Program-made: the position numbers and the translations under genes | The notes under the pieces: generated by a model | The model's database searches: none | What the model was told of the DNA's origin: nothing | The model's input: the letters and a program-made list of their open reading frames with translations, nothing else | Shown: one piece after another, positions 1-10,082 of the stretch | How the letters are laid out: every line of letters starts with the position of its first letter | Position numbering within the stretch: the stretch's first letter is position 1 | Source of the DNA: Chara braunii | Taxonomy: Eukaryota > Streptophyta > Charophyceae > Charales > Characeae | Reading direction: 5' to 3' | Length of the DNA stretch: 29,945 nucleotides | Assembly: GCA_003427395.1 (NCBI GenBank) | Contig: BFEA01000432.1 | Coordinates: 1,157,537 to 1,187,481 of the forward strand

Positions 1-42
<42 letters not shown>
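1..42. repeat. (CT)n microsatellite at window edge
   Basis: Uninterrupted CT dinucleotides from the first base to about position 42. Its place at the very edge suggests that an assembly or contig boundary falls inside a simple repeat. Confidence 0.97.
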
Positions 43-45
<3 letters not shown>

Positions 46-725
46 TTATCTTTCTCTTCCCTTGGTAATTTATTGACTCTTATGGAGGTTTGTCCACCTT
101 CTCGATGGATTCGTTAGTCTGCTCTCCTATTTTTCTATCACCCAATCAACCTCTTATGCTCGTTTTTTTTACGTTTTCCTATGGTGGTTTCTGTTGTTCT
201 TCCAAGCCGCATTGCTCGACACTGCACTCAACTATTCGACTCCGACCACCTGTTAGGCAGTTGACACTGCATCGGCCTTTTCTTCAGCTCGTCCTCCCTT
301 AAGGAATCTATTTCATAAGTTGCTCGTCTCGATTAATACTAGACAGTTGTTGCTGCTTCAGCTCTGACTCCTTCAGTTCGTCTTCCCTTGCTTAGGGAAT
401 GTGCTTCATGTTCTTCTACTTCTCAAAGTTCATTTCCTGTCATAAGATGACGGTCCTATTCCAAAGCATTCGTGTGATGTTTTCCGACCTCGGCAACGGA
501 TCTTCTATTGAGATCCTGCTATTTGATGAGATGGGCTGATAGTTTTTAACTATCTCTTTGTTCATTCCTCATTCTTGGCGGTTAGCACTGTTGGGTCTTT
601 GTCACGCCAGTCCCTCAATTCCTATGCTTAGCCATGAATCTCATTGTTCCCTCTTCCCCGCCTTTGATCTCCTCCTGCACATCCTCCTCTCCTCACTCCC
701 TCTTTCCCTTTTTCTCCCTCTCATT

Positions 726-730
<5 letters not shown>
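43..730. other. No recognisable gene; C/T-rich sequence
   Basis: This stretch is pyrimidine-rich. Its short open frames are rich in Ser, Leu, Pro and Phe, as expected from CT bias. I see no domain, RNA gene or inverted repeat. It may be decayed upstream sequence of the gag-like remnant at 1199, but nothing shows this directly. Confidence 0.5.
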
Positions 731-791
<61 letters not shown>

Positions 792-820
792 CCTCCCTCT
801 CTCTCCTTCTCTCTCTCTCT
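731..820. repeat. (CT)n microsatellite with imperfect tail
   Basis: Pure CT dinucleotides run from about 731 to 787, followed by CCCT and CTT variants to about 820. The overlapping open frames on both strands translate into Ser-Leu or Arg-Glu repeats and are artefacts of the repeat. Confidence 0.97.
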
Positions 821-1198
821 CACCCTTCCCTTGCTCGCCCCTCACATCTATACGACTTCCCCCCACCCTCAAGCTTGCTTAGTGATTTCCCTGGAGCTAT
901 GTGGAGGTACGGTAGTTTGGAAGTATTTAAGGAGACGAGTTGTTGGTTGGAGTACGTGCTCGATCATCCCTTGATGATACCATCACTGGCGGATGGTTGA
1001 AACGATCATAGGGAAATTCGTCAACATAGCACTTTCGCTCCTATTGTTTATAATTTTATAAAGTGTGTGTTTCTTTTGTGCGAGCCCCTACCTCTGGTGA
1101 CTTTCATGATTTGTGTTTTTCATATCTCCATTTCATTCTCCACGCCTTGCCTCTTCTGGTCCTGTGTTCTTTCTTTTTGAACTTCTACCTATTCGGCC
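821..1198. other. No recognisable gene
   Basis: No open frame with recognisable content and no strong repeat. It lies directly upstream of the gag-like remnant and could be its decayed N-terminal part. Confidence 0.45.
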
Positions 1199-1990
1199 AT
1201 GGGCATCTTTGATTGCACTCTCACTCATGCCGAGACAACATATGTAACCACTCCGCTAATTGTTGAATGGTCTAGACGCAGGTGGATTTTTAAGACCTTT
1301 GGCGGCTTTATTTGTCGTCGGTTCATTCCACCATTTCCCTTTCAACTCCCATCGTGCTCCTTTCCCACTTCTATTTGTATGGCATTTGCTATTTACTGTA
1401 GAATCGTATTTGAGTCCTCATTTCACAATCAACTTGTAATTCAAGATTGCTTTATTGGTTATTTTTGCTGCTTTCTAAAAGAGTTCACTCATCATCTTGA
1501 TACTCTTCGCAATTGTGGCGTCGAGAGTGTCTTCGTCTGCACGATTCCTCTCTAATTCATTATAGTGGAATAGGCGCAATACCCAAATTACGAGCGAACC
1601 TGCTACAATTTTCGGCACCCCGACCACTTTGCCCGTAACTGCCCCTGCCGTAGACAGGATGGCCTTGTCTCGAGTGTCCTCATCTCTGCCCGTTGTTAAT
1701 CCCCCATCATGTCCTCCTTTCCAGACCTACGCCCAAGCAGTCTACGAGTCATCGCCCCCTCCTCTTCCACGTGCTCCAGCCCCGCCCTCTCAGTAGTATA
1801 CCTCTTCTCCTAATTCCACCTCTTCCAACGTTGTCGAGCTTATTGGTTCCCGTCTTTCTCGCAAAAGGTGAGAGCCCTCCCGGTCACGTCCCGCATGAGT
1901 TAAAAAAACAAAAATGAGAGACAACTTAAAGAGGATGCATATATAATCTCGCGAACCACAGAGATGGACGCTATCACGTCGTCCCTTCGC
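1199..1990 (+). pseudogene. Decayed gag/ORF1-like protein with damaged CCHC zinc knuckle
   Basis: A 118-codon open frame (1199-1555) ends in TAA. The same frame continues past a second stop (TAG, 1571-1573) into a zinc-knuckle remnant at 1601-1642: CYNFRHPDHFARNC, a CX2CX4HX4C pattern with the second Cys replaced by Phe. A Pro/Ser-rich stretch follows with a stop near 1697. A shifted frame near 1821-1868 then reads SSNVVELIGSRLSRKR. Nucleic-acid-binding knuckles of this kind occur in retrotransposon gag and LINE ORF1 proteins. A Pro-rich linker leading into an N-x-VV-x-LI segment resembles the start of the remnant at 5570, so both may be copies of one protein family. Stops, a frame change and the lost Cys mark it as dead. 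The coding trace ends where the hairpin-rich repeat begins near 1990. Gag versus ORF1 cannot be decided by eye. Confidence 0.6.
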
Positions 1991-2320
1991 CGTTCTAGCC
2001 GGGTGTACCAGCCATAATTCTCGCGGTCCCCTACAATTGTATAGGTTCCTGCGGGGCACAACTTACCTTCCCTAAGGGGTTGACACCACCCTTAGGGGCG
2101 TATCCCTATCGAGCTACTAACCCACGTGCGAAAGTTTTTATATGCAATCGCAGAGGTAGATCAATCGAGGGCGTTTGCTGGATTCGCTACAGTATAGGAA
2201 ACACTTGGTTAAACGCCAAGTGGACCCAAACATCGTTCGTTCCGTAGGGCGCTGATCTCCTAGGTACGAAACAAACATCAGTCGATTAGGTTGGCCTCAA
2301 CCAAGCATGAAACCTAAAAT
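1990..2320. repeat. Hairpin-rich dispersed repeat, copy 1
   Basis: Non-coding. It shares ordered blocks with 17615-17900: CCAGCCATA, CTCGCG, CCCCTAC, ACTTACC, GGGCGTATCCCT, CGAGCT, ACGAAAG and a CCGAGGG or TCGAGGG block. Strong stems seen here are CCCTAAGGG (2070-2078) with CCCTTAGGG (2089-2097); CACTTGG with CCAAGTG around a short loop near 2200-2220; and GGTTG-gcct-CAACC near 2291-2304. The second copy keeps the first stem with different bases. I could not define outer boundaries or a target duplication. Confidence 0.65.
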
Positions 2321-4700
2321 TAATCCTAGTCTCTTAGACACATAACTCAAAGGGAAAAACATAATGTAAGTAAATATAATTATACCGAAATGAATCGACT
2401 ATTAATCGATAGGAAAACATATATGAATCAAACATAAGTTGAAAAAATAACCGAATACACGAATATCAGATGATAGAGTCAATAACACATAATCAAAATC
2501 AACCATCTGCCTCCGTTTTGACTTGATGAGACACGCTGCCAAAGTCATTCATTTCAACTTACCACCGACATAAGATTAGGCACACATACCCTTCTTCATA
2601 CATTTATAATGTTTTTGGATGACAGGCTGCTTTGCGGGTGGTTTTTTATCAGGTACACTGCTCAAAGTGGTTCGGGGTACTCCGTCGCCTTACCTGAGCA
2701 CAAAGTTCGGATCTCATAAGTTGGGTCGTCTCCAACGAATCGGCAGAGTACCCCCTCATAGAACGGTCCACTTCGGGTCGATAACAGGGTCGAATCCTAG
2801 AGCAACGATCACCCGCCCCAAATGTTTCCTGGAAAGAGAGAATGTGTCCACCGGGAGTAAATTTTAATTGTTCTCGTTTTTCCTAAGTTCAAGGTAGCTT
2901 AAACAAAAGGAGACAGAGGAGATGACAAAACGATAATCATTTGGACGGGTATAGGGAGATAAGGTCATTCGGGATAGAAAGGGTCATCCTCAGGAAAACG
3001 TTAAATTAGTTTAATTTCTCCTTCTTTATTTGAATTAATATTTTTTTACGACGCCCACTAGATTAACTCTTTTAAAAACACAAGTCTTTTTGATATGCAA
3101 GGAGGTGAGAAGGGTAATGAGAGATGATTATTTTCATATTCCCGAGTAAATATCATCAAACTTGTACTTCACAGCATCCTTCTACCTACCTGTACACCAA
3201 ACCGAAACAAACAAGTTGGAAAAGACCAACAAAAAATCTCATACCTTTGTGTAAAGTCAGACCTCACCATTCACATACAAATACACTTTTTTTTTGCCTT
3301 TTCAACGAACATTCAATAAACAGGGTCAAGCAAGTGTGGGTTCACACAGGTGTGAAAGGAAATCTGAGTCATTCAACTGACCTTGAGTGAAGTTTGATCC
3401 GGCTCACTCAAGAAAATCAATTAATATTTCAATCAAATAGAAAATATTCGTCTTTAAAGTTTAAAAATATGTGCCCCAACGTCCTGAACAGTCCCAACAC
3501 AGTCCCAACTGTAGTTCCAACTGCACAAAAACCTCAAAAAACTGTCTCAAACCAGCTCGCAGATCCACACCGCCTCAAACCACTGCGTCCGCATTAGATA
3601 GTCTCAAACATGGGAAATACAATTCGCTTATGCTCAAAATCTCGACCCTCAAGTTGGTCCTGATTGGTCCCAAATATAGTTCCAAGTGGTCTCGTACTCC
3701 GGTTCTCAACACCGGGTGGTCTTAAATACCAACACCGCCCGCACCATTCACCACAAAAAAAATAGAAAAAATAAAGGTGACTTTGGGTGAAAACCGCATA
3801 TGTCGCGAGCCCCAATGACTACTCCGCACCGTGCTAGCGTGTTCCACGTACTCTAGTGGGACCAAATGTTGTGCCGCATGGTTCTAAATGACCCCACAGT
3901 GCCTGCAAAAATGGTGTCATTCGTTCCACCTACCTCATATGTCGACGACACACGCTGAACCATAATAAGAAAAATAATTTTGCATTGTTTCACAGAAGTT
4001 GTACTTCAGCCCGAGCTAGATATGTGCATCAACACCCATACCACCTCCAGATTCCGCCGAATGCTCCACCACCGCCACACAGCCAAAAAAAAAAACATGT
4101 GGAACTACCGCTCGCTGCACCGTAAAAACCGCTACCAAAGTCGCCCAACAATACCAGCAACCTCTCACACGCTACAATGGAAGGGTCCACTATGCCACAA
4201 AATTTCAGAAGCATTTTCCATCAAAATAATATCGTCGATGCACCAAAAAAATTCAGTAACACGGTCCCACCGGATGTACTGCCCTCGTCATGCCCCGACC
4301 GAGCAACATCTCCCCACACATACAAAAAAAACAGCGCCAACGCGTCCGCACTTCGACGGCATAACCCCACTCAAAGGGAGGTTTAACGTGCCGCATTGCC
4401 ATAACCAACCTAGGGCAGAGCCGCAGGTGCAGCGCCAGCCTAACACTGAGGCAGAGTGCCCTCAACGTCGGCTATGGCTGCCTCGCTCCTCACTCCACTC
4501 TCCTGCAGACCACACTCTCACTCTCCAACACCAACACTTCCAAGCAACACTTCCTAACACAATGCAGCATCTAGCCAACACTCGAATGAGTGAAAGCACC
4601 AGCAACATTGCCACATTTGTAAGGCAGCAGGGTGGCGTGTTGACTTATAATTGTTGGAGGGTGGTGACCAACACTCTTGCCCACAGGCAAAAATCATAAC
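2321..4700. other. Long gene-free stretch, A/C-rich
   Basis: No recognisable protein, RNA gene or element. At 3480-3730 short GTCCCAA and GTTCCAA words recur, giving a loosely repetitive texture. At 3980-4699 a 239-codon frame is open on the plus strand; its His/Thr/Pro/Arg/Gln-rich content follows the local A/C bias, it shows no domain, and short frames are also open on the opposite strand. I do not call it a gene. Confidence 0.5.
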
Positions 4701-4710
4701 TCTAGTCGAG

Positions 4711-5200
4711 CCCTTGATCGGAGGCAAGATCAAGGGTCCACTGTAGCCACACCTCAACCACACATATAGGGAGGCAGTTACTTTCAACTGCCTCCTTTTA
4801 TTTTATTTTTTATCTCAACTATTTCAAAATTTCACAAGATAGTTGAGAGTCTGTCACTTTTCAAACACAAATGAATCCAAAAATTTTGAATATCGTAGTC
4901 AAAGTTTTTTTCTTTTTTCTGACCTTTCTTTGAAGACATACAACTCTTCAAAGTTTGACGTACCTGGGCATTTTCTTCAGTGCAGGTATGTCAAGTTCAG
5001 GCTGAACTTAACCATTTTCAAGAATGGTTGTTCATCTCTAGAGGTTGTGTCTGGGTGGTCACACTCCGGCTCTTCAAAGTTTGGCGTACCTCGCCCTTTC
5101 CCGTAGCTGGTTGTCCCGTCCACGGCTTGGACGGGCGCCCAATTGGGTGGGCCACAACACCTGCTTCCGACCCTCAGTGCGGAATCTAACCCTGAGGGTC
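4711..5200. repeat. Cluster of strong inverted repeats with a ~126-bp direct repeat
   Basis: Perfect or near-perfect stems follow one another. CCCTTGATC (4711-4719) pairs with GATCAAGGG (4728-4736). GGAGGCAGTT (4770-4779) pairs with AACTGCCTCC (4786-4795). CTCAACTAT (4814-4822) pairs with ATAGTTGAG (4839-4847). TTGACGTACCTG (4955-4966) pairs with CAGGTATGTCAA (4983-4994) with one G-T pair. AACCATT pairs with AATGGTT near 5010-5030. CCCGTCC pairs with GGACGGG near 5115-5137. GACCCTCAG (5169-5177) pairs with CTGAGGGTC (5192-5200). A CTCTTCAAAGTTTG block followed by CGTACCT occurs at 4944 and again at 5070, a 126-bp offset. Confidence 0.7.
4770..4812 (+). other. Terminator-like hairpin followed by T-rich tract
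   Basis: A perfect 10-bp stem with a 6-base loop (4770-4795) is followed at once by a T-rich run to about 4812. In bacteria this would read as an intrinsic terminator. In this eukaryotic-looking context it is more likely one member of the hairpin cluster, or a 3' end signal of a small RNA or element. Confidence 0.4.
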
Positions 5201-5569
5201 CAATAATCGAGAAAAATAAACAAATAGGTGTTCCCGTTCCTCCGGCGCCGCGGTCTTGCTTCCTTCCCTTTGGCATATTTAGGCTTCGAATGACGCGGTT
5301 GTCATCATTTTAAGTAGGACGGAAGTTAGACTTCGCATCTTAACGTCCGCATGCCTCGACGACCCTGCTAGAACCCACGTATAACCGGTCACACCGCCTA
5401 TTACCGCCTTTACTCTCGAATGCTGTAGGCATCTGGACTAAGGTTCATAAAAGTTTTAGTTTCTTGGTCATAGGTTAGTCTGAATAAACTTTCGGCAAAT
5501 GTCAACCTTATCAAGCCAAGAATTTTCTCAAATGTTGGACAATGTCCGACATTCAAAACACTGAGAAGA
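5201..5569. other. No recognisable gene
   Basis: No domain or repeat recognised. It precedes the ORF1-like remnant and may hold its decayed N-terminal part, but no zinc knuckle could be read here. Confidence 0.4.
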
Positions 5570-6828
5570 TACCCTTGTAAGGGCTTCTGCTCCGACAACT
5601 ATTGTTCCATTTCGTCCCAACCCCATTCCACTCCCGACCATCCACTTGGCACCTAAAACCAGGAACAACGACAGTGAAGTTGTTTCCCTCCTTAGAGAAT
5701 TGATAAATGACCGTAGAGAAGAAAAGGACAAACAATGTGAAGAAGAAGATCAACAAAGGAGAGAATAACAAGCCAAGATCGAGAAAGAAGAAGAGAAGAA
5801 GCGTCTTGAAGAAGAATAATCGCGCCAAGCAGAGAAGGAAGCACGAATGACAAAGATGATCAATGCAAAAATAAAAGAATTGGATAACAGTGCCAAGCAT
5901 GAACTGAAGAGGGAAATAGGAAGATACAAAAGGAGATAGAGAGGGTGCTTCGCAAGTCTAAGCGAGGGAAGACTGGCAAGGAGACAATTATTGAAGAAGT
6001 CAATAACATGAAGCGGTATCAGGAAGAGATCATAGGTTCTCCTCATGTTCTTCCAGCACAAGGCAAACCACGTGTTGATGAATGTGCTCCGCATGGGGCC
6101 CCTCATCTTTCTTCTTTTGATGAAGACCTGCTACTCATGAAAATCAATAATGTGCAACGGTCTCAAGATTCACAGTTTGGTTTGATTCGGTGAATGATGG
6201 AACTAGTCGAGAAGCTCATCTCGTCTATTTAGCCATCTATAAGAGTCCAAGGAGTCCCTCCTCCCCGCGATAACCCTGGGCCTTCCGTCTCACTCCTTGC
6301 TGCTCCCCAAGTTCTTGTATCTGCTCCCCTTCTTGCCCCTCCTCCCCCTCCTCCTCCACCAGCTCCTTATCTCAAGAAGAAGGTCCCCGTTTCTGTCGGT
6401 CCGAGTTCCTCTAAAGTGAGACGAAAATAAGACTCCAGAGGCCAACCGATTCTTGGCAAGGCTATGTGACATGTTCGCGACTGTTGCTAGTGATGCTGCC
6501 AGATGTAGATCAATACCTCCTGGTCCCCAAGGAACGAAGGAGAAACCGTTGGGCTTCGATCGTGTGACTCTAGGTAAGAAAGCGGCAGTTATCTCCGCGG
6601 GGAAGGAAAGGCGTAACAAATATGTGGAAGACTTGAAGAAGGAACTCATGATAAAATCCAATACCAATTAGAATCGCTTTGCAAGGCATATCACATCAAG
6701 TACTTCAACAAAAGGTAAAATTTTGCAAATTTGAGCAAGATTAGGGCTCGCGGCGCCTATGAAGAGGAACCTGAGGACAAAGGGTTTGAAGACATCGCAA
6801 CTGACGTCGAGGAGGAAAATCCCTCTTG
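5570..6828 (+). pseudogene. Decayed ORF1/gag-like coiled-coil protein
   Basis: Read across stops and frame changes, the plus strand gives one coherent protein type. First comes a Pro-rich leader (about 5575-5655). Next is SEVVSLLRELINDRREEKD and a long Glu/Lys/Arg-rich coiled coil (5660-5940), broken by TAA stops at about 5767 and 5818. The open frame 5945-6193 continues with KSKRGKTGKETIIEEV. A poly-Pro segment follows near 6340-6365. A frame at 6453-6671 contains LCDMFATVASDAARC, GPQGTKEKPLGFDR and a Lys-rich helix. The trace ends in an acidic tail around 6737-6828. Charged coiled coils before a reverse transcriptase are usual for retroelement ORF1 or gag proteins, where they multimerise and bind nucleic acid. 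It precedes the reverse transcriptase remnant at 7290 on the same strand, so both probably formed one element. At least four stops or frame changes make it non-functional. Confidence 0.6.
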
Positions 6829-7289
6829 ATGATTCATTGATCATAGTGTTACCTGGTTTTAAGAGTTATGGGAACAAACTCACTGACTATGTGCTAGCAT
6901 TCAGAAATAGGGTAGGGATTGGGAGGACATGGAAGCATGGGCTCATTCTTTTGTCATTATGCTAGCTTGCTTAGAACAACTAACCTAGACAGGGAAATTT
7001 GTCAGCACTTGACTCAATTTGTTTTATTATGGTTTTGACATTTTTAAGTTTGTTGGCCTATATGTTTTGTTTCTCTTTCCTTTCATGTTGTTTATGCTGG
7101 ATCTACTACACATGATTTTTCTACACGTTGGAACGAGCAAATTTGGTTTTTTGATGGAGACCGACACAATCACCGTTCAAGATAATGGCTTAGGAAAAAA
7201 AAATGGTCTATTGCTTTGATTGTTGAGATTAAGGTTATCGAATCTTCCCTTATTTCCCATAGGTGTCCAAACCTTAACTCTCACTTCCC
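6829..7289 (+). other. Linker between ORF1-like and RT remnants
   Basis: Short plus-strand open frames (6759-6965, 7019-7219) have no recognisable domain. Some may be decayed N-terminal sequence of the reverse transcriptase protein. Confidence 0.35.
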
Positions 7290-9870
7290 TAAAAAGCATG
7301 ATTGTTGAATGATAAGGAAGCGAGAAAGTGCGACTTTTCGATTGAGGTTCAACTTTGGCTATGATAAATTTGACCGTGATTCCTATACGATTCGGTTCAT
7401 TGGTTTGTCTGTTTCCCCTAACTTTGTCCTCTGTTCCCCCTCACCTCAACCATGTCCCTCCCTCATCTCGCAACATCATGCTTGTTTGGATAATTGCGGT
7501 ACTTTCATTTTAGTCTTTTGTTCTGAAGGTAATACCTTCATGGATGATTGAAGTTATCTCCGAAGAATTTTTTGTTTTAGTTATGTTTCATATAATGATC
7601 GAGTGACTCTTCAAAGATTTTTAAAACATGAATTCATGAATGGCGTCGTTTTTTACTGTACTCGCATTCACAGACATTTCAATTTTCGAGACCTCCAAAA
7701 ATTTGTTCTTGTAGCACGTCTTTATGTTCCCTTGACAATTCGGCTACTCTATCATCTCTCCCCCTCTAATCTCACCAAACTCTACAACATTGTCGACCTT
7801 TTATTCTCGAGTCGAACCACAGTCACTTTAAAGAGAATCATTAGTCCTTACTAAGGTTGTTCGACTTGCTCGTGTTATTTCTCTTGTCATTAAAATCAGA
7901 TTTGATGTTGTAGTCATAAAAGTTATGGTTGCAGTATTCACAAAAAACATGATTAGGCGAAGGGTTAAACCAACATGTTTTTTCAATTTTATTGTTTTCC
8001 GGACCCGTGTTATTTGGACCAGAAATAAAGCAATTGGCAAAAATTTCCACAACCACCGCATTTGTACCAAGAATCTCACTAACGATTATACTTGTGCCGA
8101 TTTTCTGGACTTTCCTCAAAATTCCGCTGGACATGTTTCTTTTTGGTTCTCAAAATTATTGCATCTACTTCTCTGTTTTCTTAATTCCAACAACATTAAA
8201 AAACTTTCTACTTTTACTACCTTGGGACATATCAGAGGTGCTGTTCTAAATGGTTTAGAAAAACTACCTCATTCCTCTATCTTCGGTCTGTATAACCGCC
8301 AAATTCTCAAGTGCTTCAACCCTTCCTCACACTTTCTTCTCTCCCGCCCACTTTCTCCCTCTACTAAGTCATGGTTTTTTTATCTCGATGAACTCGCTGC
8401 ATATCCATCGATCACAATTTGGGAGATATTTATGTTTGTTGTCAACTAGTATATTCGGATGCAATGCGATTGCTATTCTTGAATAATTCTGGATTTGTGA
8501 TAGACTCTTAGACTGTAGCGACCATTACCCATGATACCGAACTCCGATTTATTGAATCTGGGCTCCATTCTTTTGCAAGTTGGAAGGCTAATGAGGTGAT
8601 TGAGAATTACTAATTATCCCTAAACACAATGATATCTTTAGGTGGATACCTATTTTGCCCTCTTTCTCATATCTCATTGTTCGGTTAAGTTGTTTTGTAG
8701 CAAAGGTAGGTAACACTCTTTTATAGTATATCCCTAAACATCTTCACTACAACCGCAAGTCTACTTTCATGACCAAAGAGAGGATACAAGCTATCAATAG
8801 CACAACACGAAGGGTCACCAATGGTTTCCTTACCTCGTTTAGCCTTTGATAGGAATGTTTATAAATTTTTCTCATCTCTCTCTTATTTAATATGCAGTCT
8901 GGGTGTGTGATTACTTTATAAAGAAGGGTCTTCACAATATTTGTGTCATTCGGTTGGAATACGATACACATTTTTGAAAAAATTGACTGAGAATGGATGA
9001 ACTCGTATCAAGTTATCCCAGATAATCCCTGTTGTGGTCTTCAAACTTGACAACATCTTCGTTAAAGCAGACTCTTCCCTTTTGAGGCAACAGTCGGTGT
9101 CCCAATTTATCTCTTCCATTGAGATTGATTGACCATGTATGCTTGTTCTTGTTCTTTTCAAACACTATTATGATATATATTCATAAGGTTTGCCATATTT
9201 TATATAAATTATTGCAAACTTACAACGACAACCTGCTACTAATTTGTAATGATGATATAAGTGGTTCTTCGGAGTTTTTCAAATCAATAATTTCAACTTC
9301 ATGCTTTTCACTATCAGTCTGATGCATTGCAACTATGAGGAACCGTTATAGTATCTTCAACTCTTATTCCCTTTAATTTATTATTACCCAGTACTTTTTC
9401 TCATATAACCCTTAATAGCCGGAACGAGGGATTATTCTTTGTCATCTCAATAAAATGTTTCCCACTCCTTAGTTTATAGAGGAGTGAAAATCATTTTACT
9501 TTCACCGAAGCATGAACTTTGCTTGAAAGGTTTTCCCAGTACATATTTATCCACTGACTTAAAGTTTTTTCCAGAAACCACAATGGAGTACGGGATTCAT
9601 AGGCCCTTGCATTATCGACTTTGGACAAGTAAACTTAAGCCTGAGGTTCCAATTTCGACAAAGGGGCCCCGTTCGGCTAGTTTCTTCAAGAAGTAGTTAC
9701 AAGTTCTGTGACATACAGACACCTGAAACCTCTCGTTCTCGATTTTGAACATTTAGACCGCGGTTGAACGAATTATTAGCCGCTACTCGTTTTCGGTCCA
9801 ACCAGACAGTTTTACTAGATTTTTCCGCGATGGTCAGAGAGTAATTGACGGAAGATCTGTCAGTGGGAAA
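7290..9870 (+). pseudogene. Decayed reverse transcriptase of a non-LTR, Penelope-like or group II-like type
   Basis: Plus-strand fragments join in order. 7309-7551 is of unknown role. 7603-7854 contains ARLYVPLTIRLLYHLSPSNL and TLKRIISPY. 7925-8449 contains MIRRRVKP, TRVIWTRNKAIGK, HNHRICTKNLTNDYTC, NSAGHV and LGHIRGAVLNGLEKLPHS. The stretch from 8510 to 8620 reads VATITHDTELRFIESGLHSF. Near 8760-8850 is STFMTKERIQAINSTTRR. The frame 9119-9322 contains TYNDNLLLICND, which fits a decayed Y-x-D-D polymerase box with the last Asp changed to Asn. Thumb-like sequence (EYGIHRPLHYRLW, then SFTRFFRDGQ) continues to about 9860. Frames change at least five times and stops are frequent. The order fits a palm-and-thumb polymerase with a long N-terminal domain. 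It is not the Ty3 type seen on the minus strand nearby. Family placement is uncertain; no endonuclease domain was recognised. Confidence 0.55.
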
Positions 9871-10082
9871 AAGTGGTGGATAGATAGGTGTTAGTCAAGA
9901 AACAGTGTCGGCAGGAGGGGGGGAGGGAGAGTGTGGAACATGAGGATAAGGGAAATCAAGAGGAGTGAGAAACATCTGAGAAAGTACGACTCCTACTGCA
10001 AAATCTGCTGCATTGATGATGACGATAAAGGATCGATCGAAATCGAGGAGGCGAAAAAATGACGCACAAGTCACCGTTTTTT

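Noticed and set aside
558-974. 138-codon Ser/Leu-rich frame
   Set aside because: It is produced by the (CT)n microsatellite and overlaps other open frames of the same repeat.
3980-4699. 239-codon open frame on the plus strand, the longest plus-strand frame in the window
   Set aside because: Its content follows A/C-rich base composition, no domain or signal is visible, short frames are open on the other strand too, and it sits in a gene-free repetitive stretch.
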